IMG/VR virus record: IMGVR_UViG_3300046524_000229 | Coordinates: 1-64,000 of that record | Reading direction: 5' to 3' (one strand) | DNA: 64,000 nt | Origin: a virus | Shown: positions 26,644 to 36,592 of the stretch, piece after piece | Layout of the letters: each line of letters starts with the position of its first letter | How positions within the stretch are numbered: position 1 is the stretch's first letter | Position numbers and translations under genes: made by a program | The notes under the pieces: generated by a model | What the model saw: only the letters and a program-made list of their open reading frames with translations | Told to the model about the DNA's origin: nothing | The model's database searches: none

Positions 26644-28845
26644 ATGACTCGTGCTAACTTCACAGAAAATGGTCTGAATATCGGCCAGAACCAGACGAAC
26701 ATGACATACCTCTATGGGTTGTCAGACTTCTTCTCGGTTTTGTTCCAGGATACAGACAGACTTAACCTGATCCTTGAAGCTGGCACAGAGGGCGCTGCAG
26801 AGGCTTACAGTAGGTTCCTGCAGCTTACCTCTACTATCAGTCTCGAAACGATCCAAGAGACTACTGGCTCGTCTATAGAGCTTGTTATCCTTTCTGCTTC
26901 CTCAGCAGTGCAAGGACAAGTAAACCTATACACTCTACCCAAAACAATCGTCGATAGTCGGTTCATCGCTAACCGCCCGTTCCTCCCAACCAAACTCCTG
27001 GAAGAGAATGTTGACTATCGTCTGGAGCTTGCAACTGACGGCACAGTGAATGTTCGCTTTGCTGCTGACATCTCTACGATGGGCTTTTCTACAAACACTG
27101 ATATTAATGGTGTCAAGCAATACGCTATGTGGTTTGTGGATGCTGCGATTGACGAAAGGCTTATTTCTACGATGTACGGTAATCTCATTGGCGTTGCTCC
27201 TGAGAATTCTACCGACACGTTCTACAATTTCGTCTTCGGCCTTTATTACGTCTACGTAAATGGGCCAACACTTGACTTGGTTCGTAAAGGTCTAAACCTT
27301 GTTTTAGGTATGCCTCTGGCTCGTGCAGACGAGACAGTTCTCGACGTTCGTAACTATTTGCAGACTGACGAGTATATCGTTATTACTGACCAGAACCAGT
27401 ACGTGATTCCGTTTGGCATTCAGCCAACTGTGAATCCAGGCGATAGCATCGTAACAGGTCAGGAACTTGCGCAATGGGTCGAGATCCAGGACTATCTGAG
27501 CGATGGAGAATGGTGGATTAACCTTCAAATTCCGGCCTCAGTTATCCCCCAACTTCCTGCTGGTCAAAAAGACAGATACGCTACTACTGGTAGTCACTTT
27601 GATTACCTGATGCAGAACTATCTGAAGAAACACACGTTCCTGGTTAACGTGAAGGTTGATTCGTTCAAGAACATTCAAACCTTCCAGCAGTTGTCTGACA
27701 TCATTAACAAAGTCAAGCCTACCTACACGCAGCCAATTTACGTGTGGTCTGTGACCTCGATAGAAGAAGACCTTACGTTGACTGATGATTTGGCTACGTA
27801 CCGTGTCGATCCAAGTCGTTGCGAAAAAATTCAATGGCCTATTGCCCGTTTCCACAGAGATAATACTACTGACCCTATCATGCGTGGTTGCCCGACATTC
27901 TTACGTTCAAACGTTCCGATGTGGGTTACGAAAGTGCTTGGTACAGATCCGCTTATCAATGGTACGCCTTTGACTGCTAACAGTGGAAGCGTGGTTGGAT
28001 ACATCAACCCTCAAGCACAGTTTCGTGCCAATACCGCCATTGAAACAGGTTGGCTTACTGCAATGATGCAGCGTAACCATGATCAGATTCATGTGCGCAG
28101 AAACATGGTTGGCTTTAATCGTTCAACAGGCGATGTGTCTCTATCTAACGGCAAAGCTGTGTCGTGGTATGCGCAACCTGCTGGAATGAAAGTAATTCCC
28201 CTCTACATCACCAAGCAATACGATGTAGCGAACAAATGTATTAATACCGGTTCGGATGTACCGCCATTAGCGCAATGGGTTTTCAAGCTGTTCGATCCTT
28301 CATCAGGGTCTCAGGCTATTAACACCTTCGCGGTTAATGACAGCGGTACATCAAATACTATCAGCCCGTTGGCTACGTATTTCAACCAGCTATTTTTTAG
28401 AGACCCCGCAGTGGGATACCTGGGGGCGCTTATTTCAGAATTAGGTATGCAATCAACGTATGCCCCTACTGCTGCTGATATTACCGTAGCAGATTATCTG
28501 CTTGGAGTTCGTATTCTAGAAGATACAGTTGGAATCTACTGGGTAACGGCTAATCAGGATGTAGTTGCACCGCAGTACTTCCCAGTTGCGGAAATGGATA
28601 GCGCTATTATTACTTATGGAATGCCTTTGACTAGAGGGCATTCCGGTATTGGCACGTCTATCTATACGCTTCGTGGGCGCGGTGACTTGGGCTATAATAA
28701 TGTAGTCAGTGACATTAATGCGGCTGCTATCGAGAATTCGACAGGCGACGTTATTGTTCCAAATACTTACACTGATAAATATAATTCAAACGTGACCATT
28801 ACTCGTGGTGGCACGGTTATTACTCACGCACAAGAACTACTATGA
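26644..28845 (+). CDS. Baseplate structural protein
   Basis: This 733-residue protein follows the J-like gene after 2 bp and ends 4 bp inside the next gene. It has no clear motif but contains alternating helical and beta segments typical of large baseplate proteins. From its position next to J it may be the partner wedge protein (gp7-like) or a connector to the fibres. This is inference from gene order. Confidence 0.5.
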   Translation: MTRANFTENGLNIGQNQTNMTYLYGLSDFFSVLFQDTDRLNLILEAGTEGAAEAYSRFLQLTSTISLETIQETTGSSIELVILSASSAVQGQVNLYTLPKTIVDSRFIANRPFLPTKLLEENVDYRLELATDGTVNVRFAADISTMGFSTNTDINGVKQYAMWFVDAAIDERLISTMYGNLIGVAPENSTDTFYNFVFGLYYVYVNGPTLDLVRKGLNLVLGMPLARADETVLDVRNYLQTDEYIVITDQNQYVIPFGIQPTVNPGDSIVTGQELAQWVEIQDYLSDGEWWINLQIPASVIPQLPAGQKDRYATTGSHFDYLMQNYLKKHTFLVNVKVDSFKNIQTFQQLSDIINKVKPTYTQPIYVWSVTSIEEDLTLTDDLATYRVDPSRCEKIQWPIARFHRDNTTDPIMRGCPTFLRSNVPMWVTKVLGTDPLINGTPLTANSGSVVGYINPQAQFRANTAIETGWLTAMMQRNHDQIHVRRNMVGFNRSTGDVSLSNGKAVSWYAQPAGMKVIPLYITKQYDVANKCINTGSDVPPLAQWVFKLFDPSSGSQAINTFAVNDSGTSNTISPLATYFNQLFFRDPAVGYLGALISELGMQSTYAPTAADITVADYLLGVRILEDTVGIYWVTANQDVVAPQYFPVAEMDSAIITYGMPLTRGHSGIGTSIYTLRGRGDLGYNNVVSDINAAAIENSTGDVIVPNTYTDKYNSNVTITRGGTVITHAQELL

Positions 28846-29351
28846 CAGATTTTTTGAAACGAATTTTTAAAGGCTTGAAGTTCCGTAACACTATGGAACT
28901 CGAAGGGGTTCTTAAGGCAGAGCTAGTATACCCAGATGGACGCAGGGAACTCGCTTTTGAAGAAAAAAATCTTATCGTGCTAACGGCCAAGCAAGTTCTT
29001 TTGAGTAGTTTGTACGTTGCTAATCAACTTTCAGATCCTATTATCAATTTGAACATTGGCACTGGCGGATGTATTGACCCTCAAGGTCTCTTCCCGAAGC
29101 CTATTAGCCAAGCTATGACTTCGCTGTTCACTCCGCTACTGAGTGTTCCTACTTCATTTACGATTAATAGCGCTGCACCCTCAGTTACGTTTATCGCCGA
29201 TGTGGACCAGGGTACAGCTAATGGACAGCTCATTACTGAAGCAGGGCTTTTCAAGGCAAGTGGGAATATGTTTAACATCAAGACGTTTCCTGGTATTCCA
29301 AAAACGTCTGAATTTTCCATACATTTTGAATGGACCATACAAATGTCATGA
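28842..29351 (+). CDS. Baseplate/fibre-associated protein
   Basis: The protein has 169 residues. The middle part (LNIGTGGCIDPQGLFPKPISQ) and the C-terminal strands (GQLITEAGLFKASGNMFNIKTFP) resemble a domain shared by many phage tail proteins that attach fibres to the baseplate. Its 3' end overlaps the antisense HNH gene by 6 bases. Confidence 0.5.
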   Translation: MTDFLKRIFKGLKFRNTMELEGVLKAELVYPDGRRELAFEEKNLIVLTAKQVLLSSLYVANQLSDPIINLNIGTGGCIDPQGLFPKPISQAMTSLFTPLLSVPTSFTINSAAPSVTFIADVDQGTANGQLITEAGLFKASGNMFNIKTFPGIPKTSEFSIHFEWTIQMS

Positions 29352-29876
29352 TTTAACGCGAGGTTTGTATTTCCCCCTAGGACCTCTGGCTGCTACAGAA
29401 GCGGCCATTTTTTCACTAGGATTATACTTTCCCCGCTTAGCTCTAGGTGGTGCGTCAGCGTGATATTTCTTTGCAGATTCTGACATTTTTGCTCTTTGTT
29501 CAGCTGGTATAGTTTTGCCCTTTTGAGCCTTAGACATATTTAGCCTAGCCTGATCGGAAACCACTCTTCCTTTCATAGACTCCGAGTGTCGTTTTCTAAG
29601 CCATGCAAAAGACTTGTTATTGTTTCTGTATCCAAAGGGGTTTACTGACATAGCTATTGCTGCTTTAATAAGCCCTGATTCTTCTGGGTAAATTTTTACA
29701 AGCAATTGGTGGGCTAGATAGTGTTCTTCTGCAGTAAGTTTTACAAGATTTTCATCGTTGTTTGTACCGCCCAGACACCGAGGTAAGATATGATGAACTT
29801 CGAAATAGATGTCTTCTCCTAGATTTCTGGTGGAAGCCTTTAAAATCAAAGTATCGTAGATAAGTTTGTAATTCAT
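29346..29876 (-). CDS. HNH homing endonuclease with NUMOD3-like repeats
   Basis: The protein has 176 residues. The HNH core is EVHHILPRCLGGTNNDENLVKL followed by EEHYLAHQLL. A DNA-binding tail follows, with repeated helix motifs of NUMOD3 type (SESMKGRVVSDQARLNMSKAQKG), and ends in basic residues. It is encoded against the direction of the surrounding structural genes and fits exactly between two of them, as for a mobile endonuclease. Confidence 0.85.
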   Translation of the reverse strand: MNYKLIYDTLILKASTRNLGEDIYFEVHHILPRCLGGTNNDENLVKLTAEEHYLAHQLLVKIYPEESGLIKAAIAMSVNPFGYRNNNKSFAWLRKRHSESMKGRVVSDQARLNMSKAQKGKTIPAEQRAKMSESAKKYHADAPPRAKRGKYNPSEKMAASVAARGPRGKYKPRVKS

Positions 29877-29930
29877 GAGCGAGAGTTCGAAGCTTTTTGT
29901 CTATTCTAACTCAAATCTAATATATTCACA

Positions 29931-30296
29931 ATGACAACTTCACAGCTACAAATAACAACGACTCTGGATGGAGATCAATACACGATAACTGCACAGATTC
30001 TTCCAGGAGGATCGTTGCCTCAAGATATTTTTCTCTTCAGTAATACAGGTACTAGCGAGCTTGGTGATTATTGGGGTGTTGCTAATACTGATGAATTAAC
30101 GCGGTTTCAAGTTTGGAATGGCGTTGCTATACCTAAGTTTGGCAATTCATTCGTGCGATACTCTTCAGCTAAAATTACACTGAACGTTCAAGAAGATGCT
30201 GCATCTGTAATCCAGACCATCACTAATGGCGTAACGAATCTAAGCGCTGCATTAAAACTTGCGGCTAGCTCTACTCAAGTAATAATTATCCCATGA
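29931..30296 (+). CDS. Tail-associated hypothetical protein
   Basis: This 121-residue beta-rich protein is of unknown function. It begins just after the antisense HNH gene and overlaps the next gene by 4 bases (ATGA). A small tail or fibre-connector role is plausible. Confidence 0.5.
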   Translation: MTTSQLQITTTLDGDQYTITAQILPGGSLPQDIFLFSNTGTSELGDYWGVANTDELTRFQVWNGVAIPKFGNSFVRYSSAKITLNVQEDAASVIQTITNGVTNLSAALKLAASSTQVIIIP

Positions 30297-31072
30297 CCAC
30301 TAGCACAAGACTTTATGCTAATAATGCCAAGACAACCCTGGCTTCATCGGTTCAACCAACTGATACGACAATCCAGGTTGCTAATGCATCGCTTTTCCCG
30401 AATCCGGCAGCGGGTCAACATTTCTTTGTAACCATTGATACTGGCTCGACTTACGAAATCATCAAGGTCCTTGGTGTTAGCGGAAACAGTTTCATTAACT
30501 GTGTTCGTGGTCAAGAAAGTACTGTAGCCGGTACATATCAAGCTTCGACCAGAATTGAGCTTCGTGTAACAGCAGGTAACTATTCCTCGTTTGCACGACT
30601 GCAGGATCGTGTGGCTCCTATCGGTAGCCTTGATCTTCTGTCAGCTCCTGGCGCTTCCGATTCTAACAGTTACGTTACAGGCACGACTGATGACGGTGGT
30701 AACTCCATTCTTGCATATACGAATGGCACATCGGGAATCTGGAACTTTACGAATTATCCGACGACCCTTACGTCAGGAACACTGGCAGCTACGGGTACGA
30801 CTACATCGATGTCGATTACCAACGCTTCTACGATTTTGAATCAACCGTTCTCCGGTAAGTACATCGTTCAGTTTATTACTGGTGCTAACGCAGGGCTTGT
30901 ACGTGCCGTTACTTCAGTATCGGGCAATACGATAAACTGGGCTACAACATTGCCTAACGTCCCGGCTGCATCCGACGGATATCAAATTTATCAAAGCGAA
31001 GTATCGAACCTCAACGCTTTGAACATTGCTGCAAACAACGGACTGATTTACGCAATTCTACTTGGTTCATAA
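30293..31072 (+). CDS. Tail fibre-like structural protein
   Basis: The protein has 259 residues. The phrase STYEIIKVLGVSGNSFINCVRGQESTVAG (about 43-80) recurs in phage tail and fibre proteins as a small beta domain with an E-x-[IV]-x-V...RGQ[ED]GT-like pattern. The rest is Thr/Ser/Ala-rich beta structure. It is followed after 4 bp by another small tail gene. Confidence 0.55.
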   Translation: MTTSTRLYANNAKTTLASSVQPTDTTIQVANASLFPNPAAGQHFFVTIDTGSTYEIIKVLGVSGNSFINCVRGQESTVAGTYQASTRIELRVTAGNYSSFARLQDRVAPIGSLDLLSAPGASDSNSYVTGTTDDGGNSILAYTNGTSGIWNFTNYPTTLTSGTLAATGTTTSMSITNASTILNQPFSGKYIVQFITGANAGLVRAVTSVSGNTINWATTLPNVPAASDGYQIYQSEVSNLNALNIAANNGLIYAILLGS

Positions 31073-31076
31073 TTAA

Positions 31077-31406
31077 ATGGCACAGAATTTTAAACACTCA
31101 ACAAATGGTCTTACCGTAGGCACTTCACGTACTCTGGTTTATGGCCCGGTTCCTAACGGTACAACTGGCATCGTATTCAGCGGCACGTTCCCGAATATCG
31201 ACGGTACTAACCATAATATGCACTATCTGACTCTTGAAAAGTTCGATGGTACGACTTACAACACTGAACTTAATTCCATCCCTATTCCTTGGGGCGGTGC
31301 TTCTAAAGCTCCTAAAATCGTATTGAACGCGGGAGAATCACTCTACGCTACGGCTGACGTAGCAGCAATGATTGGTGTAAGTCTTAGCGTTCTTGAACTT
31401 TCATAA
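31077..31406 (+). CDS. Small tail-associated protein
   Basis: This 109-residue protein is a single beta-rich domain without a recognised motif. A ribosome site (AAGG) and TAAAAC follow for the next gene. Context places it in the fibre cluster. Confidence 0.5.
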   Translation: MAQNFKHSTNGLTVGTSRTLVYGPVPNGTTGIVFSGTFPNIDGTNHNMHYLTLEKFDGTTYNTELNSIPIPWGGASKAPKIVLNAGESLYATADVAAMIGVSLSVLELS

Positions 31407-31417
31407 TAAGGTAAAAC

Positions 31418-32695
31418 ATGGCAGTCGATTTGGAATATTACGGCGTACCAGCAGCGGACTATCGGGAACAGGAAAACCGTACTCGTCTAACTGCGTCTGC
31501 TGGCCAAACAACTTTTTCAGCTCCCTACTCAGTAGGTTACGTTGATGTATATTTCAACGGGGCTAAACTCGACCCATTTACTGAGTTTACTGGTACTGAC
31601 GGTGCCAATATCGTCTTGGCTTCAGCAGCGTCTGTTGGGGATATCGTTGAAGTTATTTCTCGTGCTCAAGTCCAGCTTGCTAACGTCTATACGCAGCAAC
31701 AAGTCAACGCGCTTCTAGTTCCTTACTTCGGTGTTTCAACAGGTACGGGCGATGCTCAGATCGTTGTTACGACTCCGACATTTACATCGTTCGTAGATGG
31801 TATGGATATCAAGGTTCGTACGATTGCTGCAAATACAATTACAGCTCCTACAGTTACGTTGAATGGTCTAGCACCTAAAACTATCGTGTCTAATGCTGGT
31901 GGCAATGCTTTGCTTGGGGGAGACTGGTTTGTTAATAGCGAAATCACTTTGCGCTATAATCAAACCCTTGATAAAATGGTGCTCGTTGACGGTATGGCTA
32001 ATGCTCTGCCACAAAACCAGTTTAACAACTCAAATAGATACGCTACAACTGGGTTTGTGCAACGTGCGCTTGGTAATTTTCAAACAGTCTCAGTGATAAC
32101 CAATCCAACTACACTTACCCAAAGTCAAACTGGATCTTTTCTTGAAATTGGAGGCACATTTACATCGGGTACCATTACGTTACCAGCTCCCACCTCCAAT
32201 GTAGGGACTACATATACTTTTTATAATGCTGTTGCTGGATCAAACGTTACTTTATCTACTCCGTCAGGGCTAATCTATTGTGCAAATACGGGAACTTCTA
32301 CTTATTCCCTGATATCAGGAGCATCTATTCAATTGGTATGTGATGGTGCTAGTTGGTTAATTTTATCAGGACAAAGTGCAGCATTAGTAACTGCATCTAA
32401 TGGATATCAAAGATTCCCTAGCGGATATATCAGACAATGGGGTTTTGGAACTCTTCCCGCGAGTGGTACCAACGTAGCCTCAGTCGCAGTCTCATTTCCG
32501 GTATCTTTTCCGGGCGGCATAAAATCAATCGTTTGCACTGCAGTAGGAACTGCTAATAGCAGCGCTGGGTACAGTCCTATTATGAGGGCTTCAAGTGGAA
32601 CTACTAACGGATTTACAGCTTCTGGGGATTTGAATGGTTCCGCTACAACTTTTAACCAGACGTGTCTTTTCTATTGGCAAGCAGACGGAAATTAA
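31418..32695 (+). CDS. Tail fibre protein (paralogue 1)
   Basis: The protein has 425 residues. An N-terminal attachment-like part (TTFSAPYSVGYVDVYFNGAKL) is followed by a YATTGFVQRALG repeat near 207-220. The C-terminal tip has GYQRFPSGYIRQWGFGTLP near residue 330. The same tip pattern occurs in the genes at 34759 and 35840. The product probably binds the host surface. Confidence 0.7.
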   Translation: MAVDLEYYGVPAADYREQENRTRLTASAGQTTFSAPYSVGYVDVYFNGAKLDPFTEFTGTDGANIVLASAASVGDIVEVISRAQVQLANVYTQQQVNALLVPYFGVSTGTGDAQIVVTTPTFTSFVDGMDIKVRTIAANTITAPTVTLNGLAPKTIVSNAGGNALLGGDWFVNSEITLRYNQTLDKMVLVDGMANALPQNQFNNSNRYATTGFVQRALGNFQTVSVITNPTTLTQSQTGSFLEIGGTFTSGTITLPAPTSNVGTTYTFYNAVAGSNVTLSTPSGLIYCANTGTSTYSLISGASIQLVCDGASWLILSGQSAALVTASNGYQRFPSGYIRQWGFGTLPASGTNVASVAVSFPVSFPGGIKSIVCTAVGTANSSAGYSPIMRASSGTTNGFTASGDLNGSATTFNQTCLFYWQADGN

Positions 32696-32740
32696 AATGG
32701 ATAATATCCATATTGAATGTAATAAATTAAGGCAAACAAA

Positions 32741-33337
32741 ATGACAATGTTTTACTCGCAGTCAACCCATGGATTCTACGATAGTGGCATTCACGTTGGT
32801 AATCAAATCCCTCACGATGCAGTAGAAATTACTGTAGAAGAGTGGCAAGCTCTGCTTGAAGGTCAAGCTTCTGGCCAAGTTATTAGTGCTGACGCAAACG
32901 GTAATCCCGTTCTTGTAACCCCTGCTGGACCTACTCTTTCGCAAGCCCAGGATTCAGGTCTTAAACAAATTGACATTGAAGCCGAAGCTCTGCGCGGTGT
33001 TTACATCACAGCTAACTCCGGTCAAGTGGCTACGTATATTCTGAAATACAATGAAGCTACAGCATTTAAGACTGCTGGTTATACCGGCGATGTTCCGGGG
33101 TTAGTCCAGGCAGAAGTTGCTGCTATCGGCGGTACAGCCCAAGCTGCTGCTGACTCGATCCTTGCTCAATACGCAGCTTGGACTGCGCTTGCAGCTTCTA
33201 TCGAGACAGTTCGTCGCACGGCTAAGGTTGCAGTGAATGCAGCTACGACTACCGCAGCAGTAACCGCAGCTGTTACGGCAGCTACGACTGGCTTTACAGC
33301 TATTCAAAATGCAGCAGGGGCTGCTTCTTCTAACTAA
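32741..33337 (+). CDS. Tail fibre assembly-like protein
   Basis: The protein has 198 residues. The N-terminus (FYSQSTHGFYDSGIH, then PHDAVEITVEEWQALLEGQASGQVI) is the pattern of fibre-assembly chaperones and associated proteins. An Ala/Thr-rich helical C-terminus follows. It lies right after a fibre gene, as usual for this type. Confidence 0.7.
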   Translation: MTMFYSQSTHGFYDSGIHVGNQIPHDAVEITVEEWQALLEGQASGQVISADANGNPVLVTPAGPTLSQAQDSGLKQIDIEAEALRGVYITANSGQVATYILKYNEATAFKTAGYTGDVPGLVQAEVAAIGGTAQAAADSILAQYAAWTALAASIETVRRTAKVAVNAATTTAAVTAAVTAATTGFTAIQNAAGAASSN

Positions 33338-33349
33338 TTGGAGTTTTTC

Positions 33350-33862
33350 TTGAAGTACGATGATATTCGTAATCAGATTAAAACCGGGGACCTTATCGGA
33401 GTGAAACGCCGCTCCGGTATTTTCCCTATTGCAACACGTATCGTAACCAATAGCCCATATACACATACAGGTATTGCTATTTGGTCGGGCGGTCGTCTTC
33501 TATTGGCTCAAACCAATGCTGGTGGCTGTAACCTCGCACCGCTTTCACAAGAAGCAGTCTACGACTTTGACGTGTTCGATTGTCCTGTAAACAGGGACAC
33601 TTGCGAAAGCGTAATCTGGAGTGAACTTGGAACAAGTATTGCGTATGGTTTTATGGACTGTGTACGCATCTTTGGTTACAAAGTGTTTGGCATTCCTCTA
33701 CCTAAAACAGATGGCTCCGATCTAGTATGCAGCGCATTATCAGCTACAATATATAAGAAAGCCGGTTGGGTTCCCGTAGGATTACCGTCCATTCCGTGGC
33801 CTGGCGCTGTTACTGATCAGTTACAAACTGTAAAGAAATTCGAAGTATTGGCTTCGGCATAA
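33350..33862 (+). CDS. Permuted papain-like (YiiX/NlpC-P60 type) cysteine peptidase
   Basis: I place the start at the TTG at 33350, six bases after GGAG, which gives about 170 residues. The sequence begins with TGDLIGVKRRSG, followed by SPYTHTGIAIW, where the His sits in front of a strand. Later comes DLVCSALSATIYKKAGW, with the candidate catalytic Cys. This His-before-Cys order fits circularly permuted NlpC/P60 folds. Such enzymes cut peptide or acyl bonds in the cell wall or in membranes. The role may be in lysis or in tail-associated wall penetration. Confidence 0.6.
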   Translation: MKYDDIRNQIKTGDLIGVKRRSGIFPIATRIVTNSPYTHTGIAIWSGGRLLLAQTNAGGCNLAPLSQEAVYDFDVFDCPVNRDTCESVIWSELGTSIAYGFMDCVRIFGYKVFGIPLPKTDGSDLVCSALSATIYKKAGWVPVGLPSIPWPGAVTDQLQTVKKFEVLASA

Positions 33863-33886
33863 ACGCTAAATTATTAGGAGAATATA

Positions 33887-34339
33887 ATGGCTGAGCCAGT
33901 TACAACATCTGCTGGTGCAATTTTTACTATTGCAAAAGCATGGACCATCTTAGCAGGTGTGTTCGGTTCAGTTGTTCCTATTCTTGCATTAAGCGATCAA
34001 AATAAAACCAGCTTCAAAAACGCTCTTTTTATGGCTATCGTTGGATCCTCGTTTGCTATTTTTATGGGTCCGTGGATAGCTGATAATGCTAATGTGCATT
34101 CTACAGAAGGTGTCGTAGCTCTTTCCTGGGCTCTCGGAGCCATTGGAGTGTATGTCATCAGGGCTGTCCTTAAATGGCTAGACAAAAGAGGCGAAGAAGC
34201 AGTTGATCAGCTTATGCAGAAGGTTACTCGTGGTGCATATGAAGGTTCTGAACGCGGTGCTCGTGTAGAAGTCATCGTTGAAGACCGTCGTTCAGAAGCA
34301 CACACTTACGAAGGACCGAATTCTTCTGAGGAAAAATAA
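33887..34339 (+). CDS. Membrane protein, holin candidate
   Basis: The protein has 150 residues with three likely membrane helices (about 20-37, 46-64 and 76-95) and a charged C-terminal tail. Size and layout fit a class I holin. It is coupled to a second small membrane protein and lies before the endolysin and spanin genes. Confidence 0.55.
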   Translation: MAEPVTTSAGAIFTIAKAWTILAGVFGSVVPILALSDQNKTSFKNALFMAIVGSSFAIFMGPWIADNANVHSTEGVVALSWALGAIGVYVIRAVLKWLDKRGEEAVDQLMQKVTRGAYEGSERGARVEVIVEDRRSEAHTYEGPNSSEEK

Positions 34340-34728
34340 TGATCGACGCTATTTCGGCACTGATCCAAACTACCAACTTACCGCTTCTTCTGAACTTGAT
34401 GATCTCTTCAGGTCTTGGATTTTGCGGTTTCTTCTTCGCATTCTCAATCAAGAAGCGAGGCATCAAAAGCAAATGGTTCACAACGCTCAGGTATATCCTG
34501 ACGCTACTGTCTGTCTCAGCTTTGAGCAACGTTTATAGCCTTGCTATACTTGGCTATAAAATCGTACAACCCAGTGAACTACTCCTTAATACTTCCGTCT
34601 TTATCCTGATGGTGTGGGCTATCGCTTACTATGTTAAAAACATAGTTGGGTCTGGAACCAGTCTAACTCAAGAGAAAGTATTAAAATTCATTGAGAAAGA
34701 ACACACGACTACGGGCATTCAACAATGA
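34339..34728 (+). CDS. Membrane protein, possible lysis accessory
   Basis: The protein has 129 residues with three likely membrane segments (about 14-36, 46-70 and 80-102) and a polar C-terminus. It overlaps the previous membrane-protein gene by one base. It may be an antiholin or second holin. There is no direct evidence. Confidence 0.5.
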   Translation: MIDAISALIQTTNLPLLLNLMISSGLGFCGFFFAFSIKKRGIKSKWFTTLRYILTLLSVSALSNVYSLAILGYKIVQPSELLLNTSVFILMVWAIAYYVKNIVGSGTSLTQEKVLKFIEKEHTTTGIQQ

Positions 34729-34758
34729 TGGCTCGTAGTTTGTTTTAATAACTAAACT

Positions 34759-35829
34759 ATGAGCTATTTCGGTCTACCTTTATATCCAACCACGCTTCCT
34801 AATCAGCAAGCTGTTGTCAACATCGTTGGTACAACAACGCTTGGCGCTGGTGCGGCAACATACGATAAGCAATTCATGATCTCTGGGGCAGGCGGGTACA
34901 CTATTACGCTCCCAGTGCTTGATGGCGTAAACTTCCCGTCAAAGAGCTACTCGATCTTCAACAACTCCAGCGCTGCCTGCACTATCACGACTAATGGTTC
35001 TGATACTGCGCTTCTGCTCGGATCAGCATTCTCTTCAGTCTCGATTCTTCCTGGCGAACGTTTCCTTGTTCAGAACGTGGTTACGAACTGGGTTATCGCA
35101 CTGGAAAGCGCTTCAAGAACTACGACTGCACCTCAATTCGACAATACGATTCGTGCGGCTACGACTGCGTTTGTTCAAAAACAGGGTGTACAGTATTCTG
35201 GAGTTACCCTATTAGGTGCTAATACTACTCTTACCGCCTCTCAGGCAGGTGGAGTGTTTTGGTTGACAGGAACTCCTGCATTTACTATTACTTTACCTAC
35301 TGCATCGACATGTCCAATAGGTGCAGTTTTTAAGTTTTGGGCTCCGACTACCGCAGGCGCAACTATTGCAAGAGCTAGCACTGACGTTATTCAAATGAAT
35401 GGTAATAGCGTTAATAGTATAGTTCTATCGGGCGGAGATACCTTAGAATTGGTATATGGAAGTCCAGGTGTTTGGGTAGCAACTAGCGGATCTGTTCAGC
35501 TGGGATTTTCAGGTGCATTCCTAGCATCTCAAACAACTTCCGGGTATCAAAGACTCCCGACTGGGATCCTTATCCAATGGGGTCCTATTAGCTGTGCCGC
35601 AGGTACTACGAGCACTGGAACTTTTCCATTGGCATTTCCTGCAAATTGTTTTGCAGTTACGCTCACAGGTTTGCAAGCAACTGGTAACCAACAGGCTTAC
35701 GCCACGCTTAACAATAAGAACTTGACAGGTTTTAACTGGAACGCTTTTAGCGCGGTGGGTGGGAGCGCACCTGTTTTAGCCGCTGGAGCTGCGTCTGTTC
35801 AAGGCCACTTCATGGCAGTCGGCAACTAA
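34759..35829 (+). CDS. Tail fibre protein (paralogue 2)
   Basis: The protein has 356 residues. It has a RAATTAFVQ repeat near 128-136 and the C-terminal tip GYQRLPTGILIQWG near 265. This is the same module as in the genes at 31418 and 35840, with different surrounding sequence. It probably represents an alternative or additional receptor-binding fibre. Confidence 0.65.
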   Translation: MSYFGLPLYPTTLPNQQAVVNIVGTTTLGAGAATYDKQFMISGAGGYTITLPVLDGVNFPSKSYSIFNNSSAACTITTNGSDTALLLGSAFSSVSILPGERFLVQNVVTNWVIALESASRTTTAPQFDNTIRAATTAFVQKQGVQYSGVTLLGANTTLTASQAGGVFWLTGTPAFTITLPTASTCPIGAVFKFWAPTTAGATIARASTDVIQMNGNSVNSIVLSGGDTLELVYGSPGVWVATSGSVQLGFSGAFLASQTTSGYQRLPTGILIQWGPISCAAGTTSTGTFPLAFPANCFAVTLTGLQATGNQQAYATLNNKNLTGFNWNAFSAVGGSAPVLAAGAASVQGHFMAVGN

Positions 35830-35839
35830 GGATTAAATA

Positions 35840-36592
35840 ATGGCACGTACAAGAAATTTAGGTAATTTGACAGACCTGTTTACTGCAGGCTCAACTTACG
35901 CTTCAACAGCAACTCCTCCGCAGTTTGATAATAGCACTAACGTTGCTACGACTGCGTGGGTTAAATCTTCTGGACTTCAGTTAGCTACCAATGTCGGTAT
36001 TTCGACAAATTCTACGCTTACAGTAGCTCAGGCCGCAGGTGCTATTTGTAATATTCAAGGCACTGGTTTGACAGTAACTATGCCTTTAACTTCAACAGCA
36101 GTAATAGGAACCCGTATTGAATTTACAAGTGGTGGAGCTGGAAATGTTGTCCAACGTCAAGGCTCAGATACTTTTTCTGCTAACTATTCTAATAGTCTAA
36201 ATTCTATTACTTTAAATTCTGGCGACAACGCAGTATTCGTATATATGGGTAGTAGTCAGTGGTATCTGACGGGGGGTACCGTTCAGCTAGGAAGTTCTGC
36301 TGGATTTGGAGCTTCGCTATTAAGTGCCGGATACCAGAAATTTCCGAGTGGACTTATTATACAATGGGGAACTTTCTCAGGTTCTTCTTCTGCTGACACG
36401 GCAGTTACTTTCCCTCTTGCATTTCCGACTGCTGCTCAAAATGTGGTTGTTAATGCATATACCTCTGCTGGGGCTGGAAACTTTGCTACAACTACTGGAG
36501 TTCTTACCCCTACGGGGTTTTCCGGCTCTGTTTGGAGTACAGCTTCTACTCGTATTAACAGCGTAGGAACATGGATAGCGACTGGAAGGTAA
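35840..36592 (+). CDS. Tail fibre protein (paralogue 3, short)
   Basis: The protein has 250 residues. NVATTAWVK near 34-42 and the C-terminal GYQKFPSGLIIQWG near 168-181 match the other two fibre paralogues, but the N-terminal attachment part is much shorter. It begins 10 bp after the previous fibre and ends at a terminator. Confidence 0.65.
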   Translation: MARTRNLGNLTDLFTAGSTYASTATPPQFDNSTNVATTAWVKSSGLQLATNVGISTNSTLTVAQAAGAICNIQGTGLTVTMPLTSTAVIGTRIEFTSGGAGNVVQRQGSDTFSANYSNSLNSITLNSGDNAVFVYMGSSQWYLTGGTVQLGSSAGFGASLLSAGYQKFPSGLIIQWGTFSGSSSADTAVTFPLAFPTAAQNVVVNAYTSAGAGNFATTTGVLTPTGFSGSVWSTASTRINSVGTWIATGR

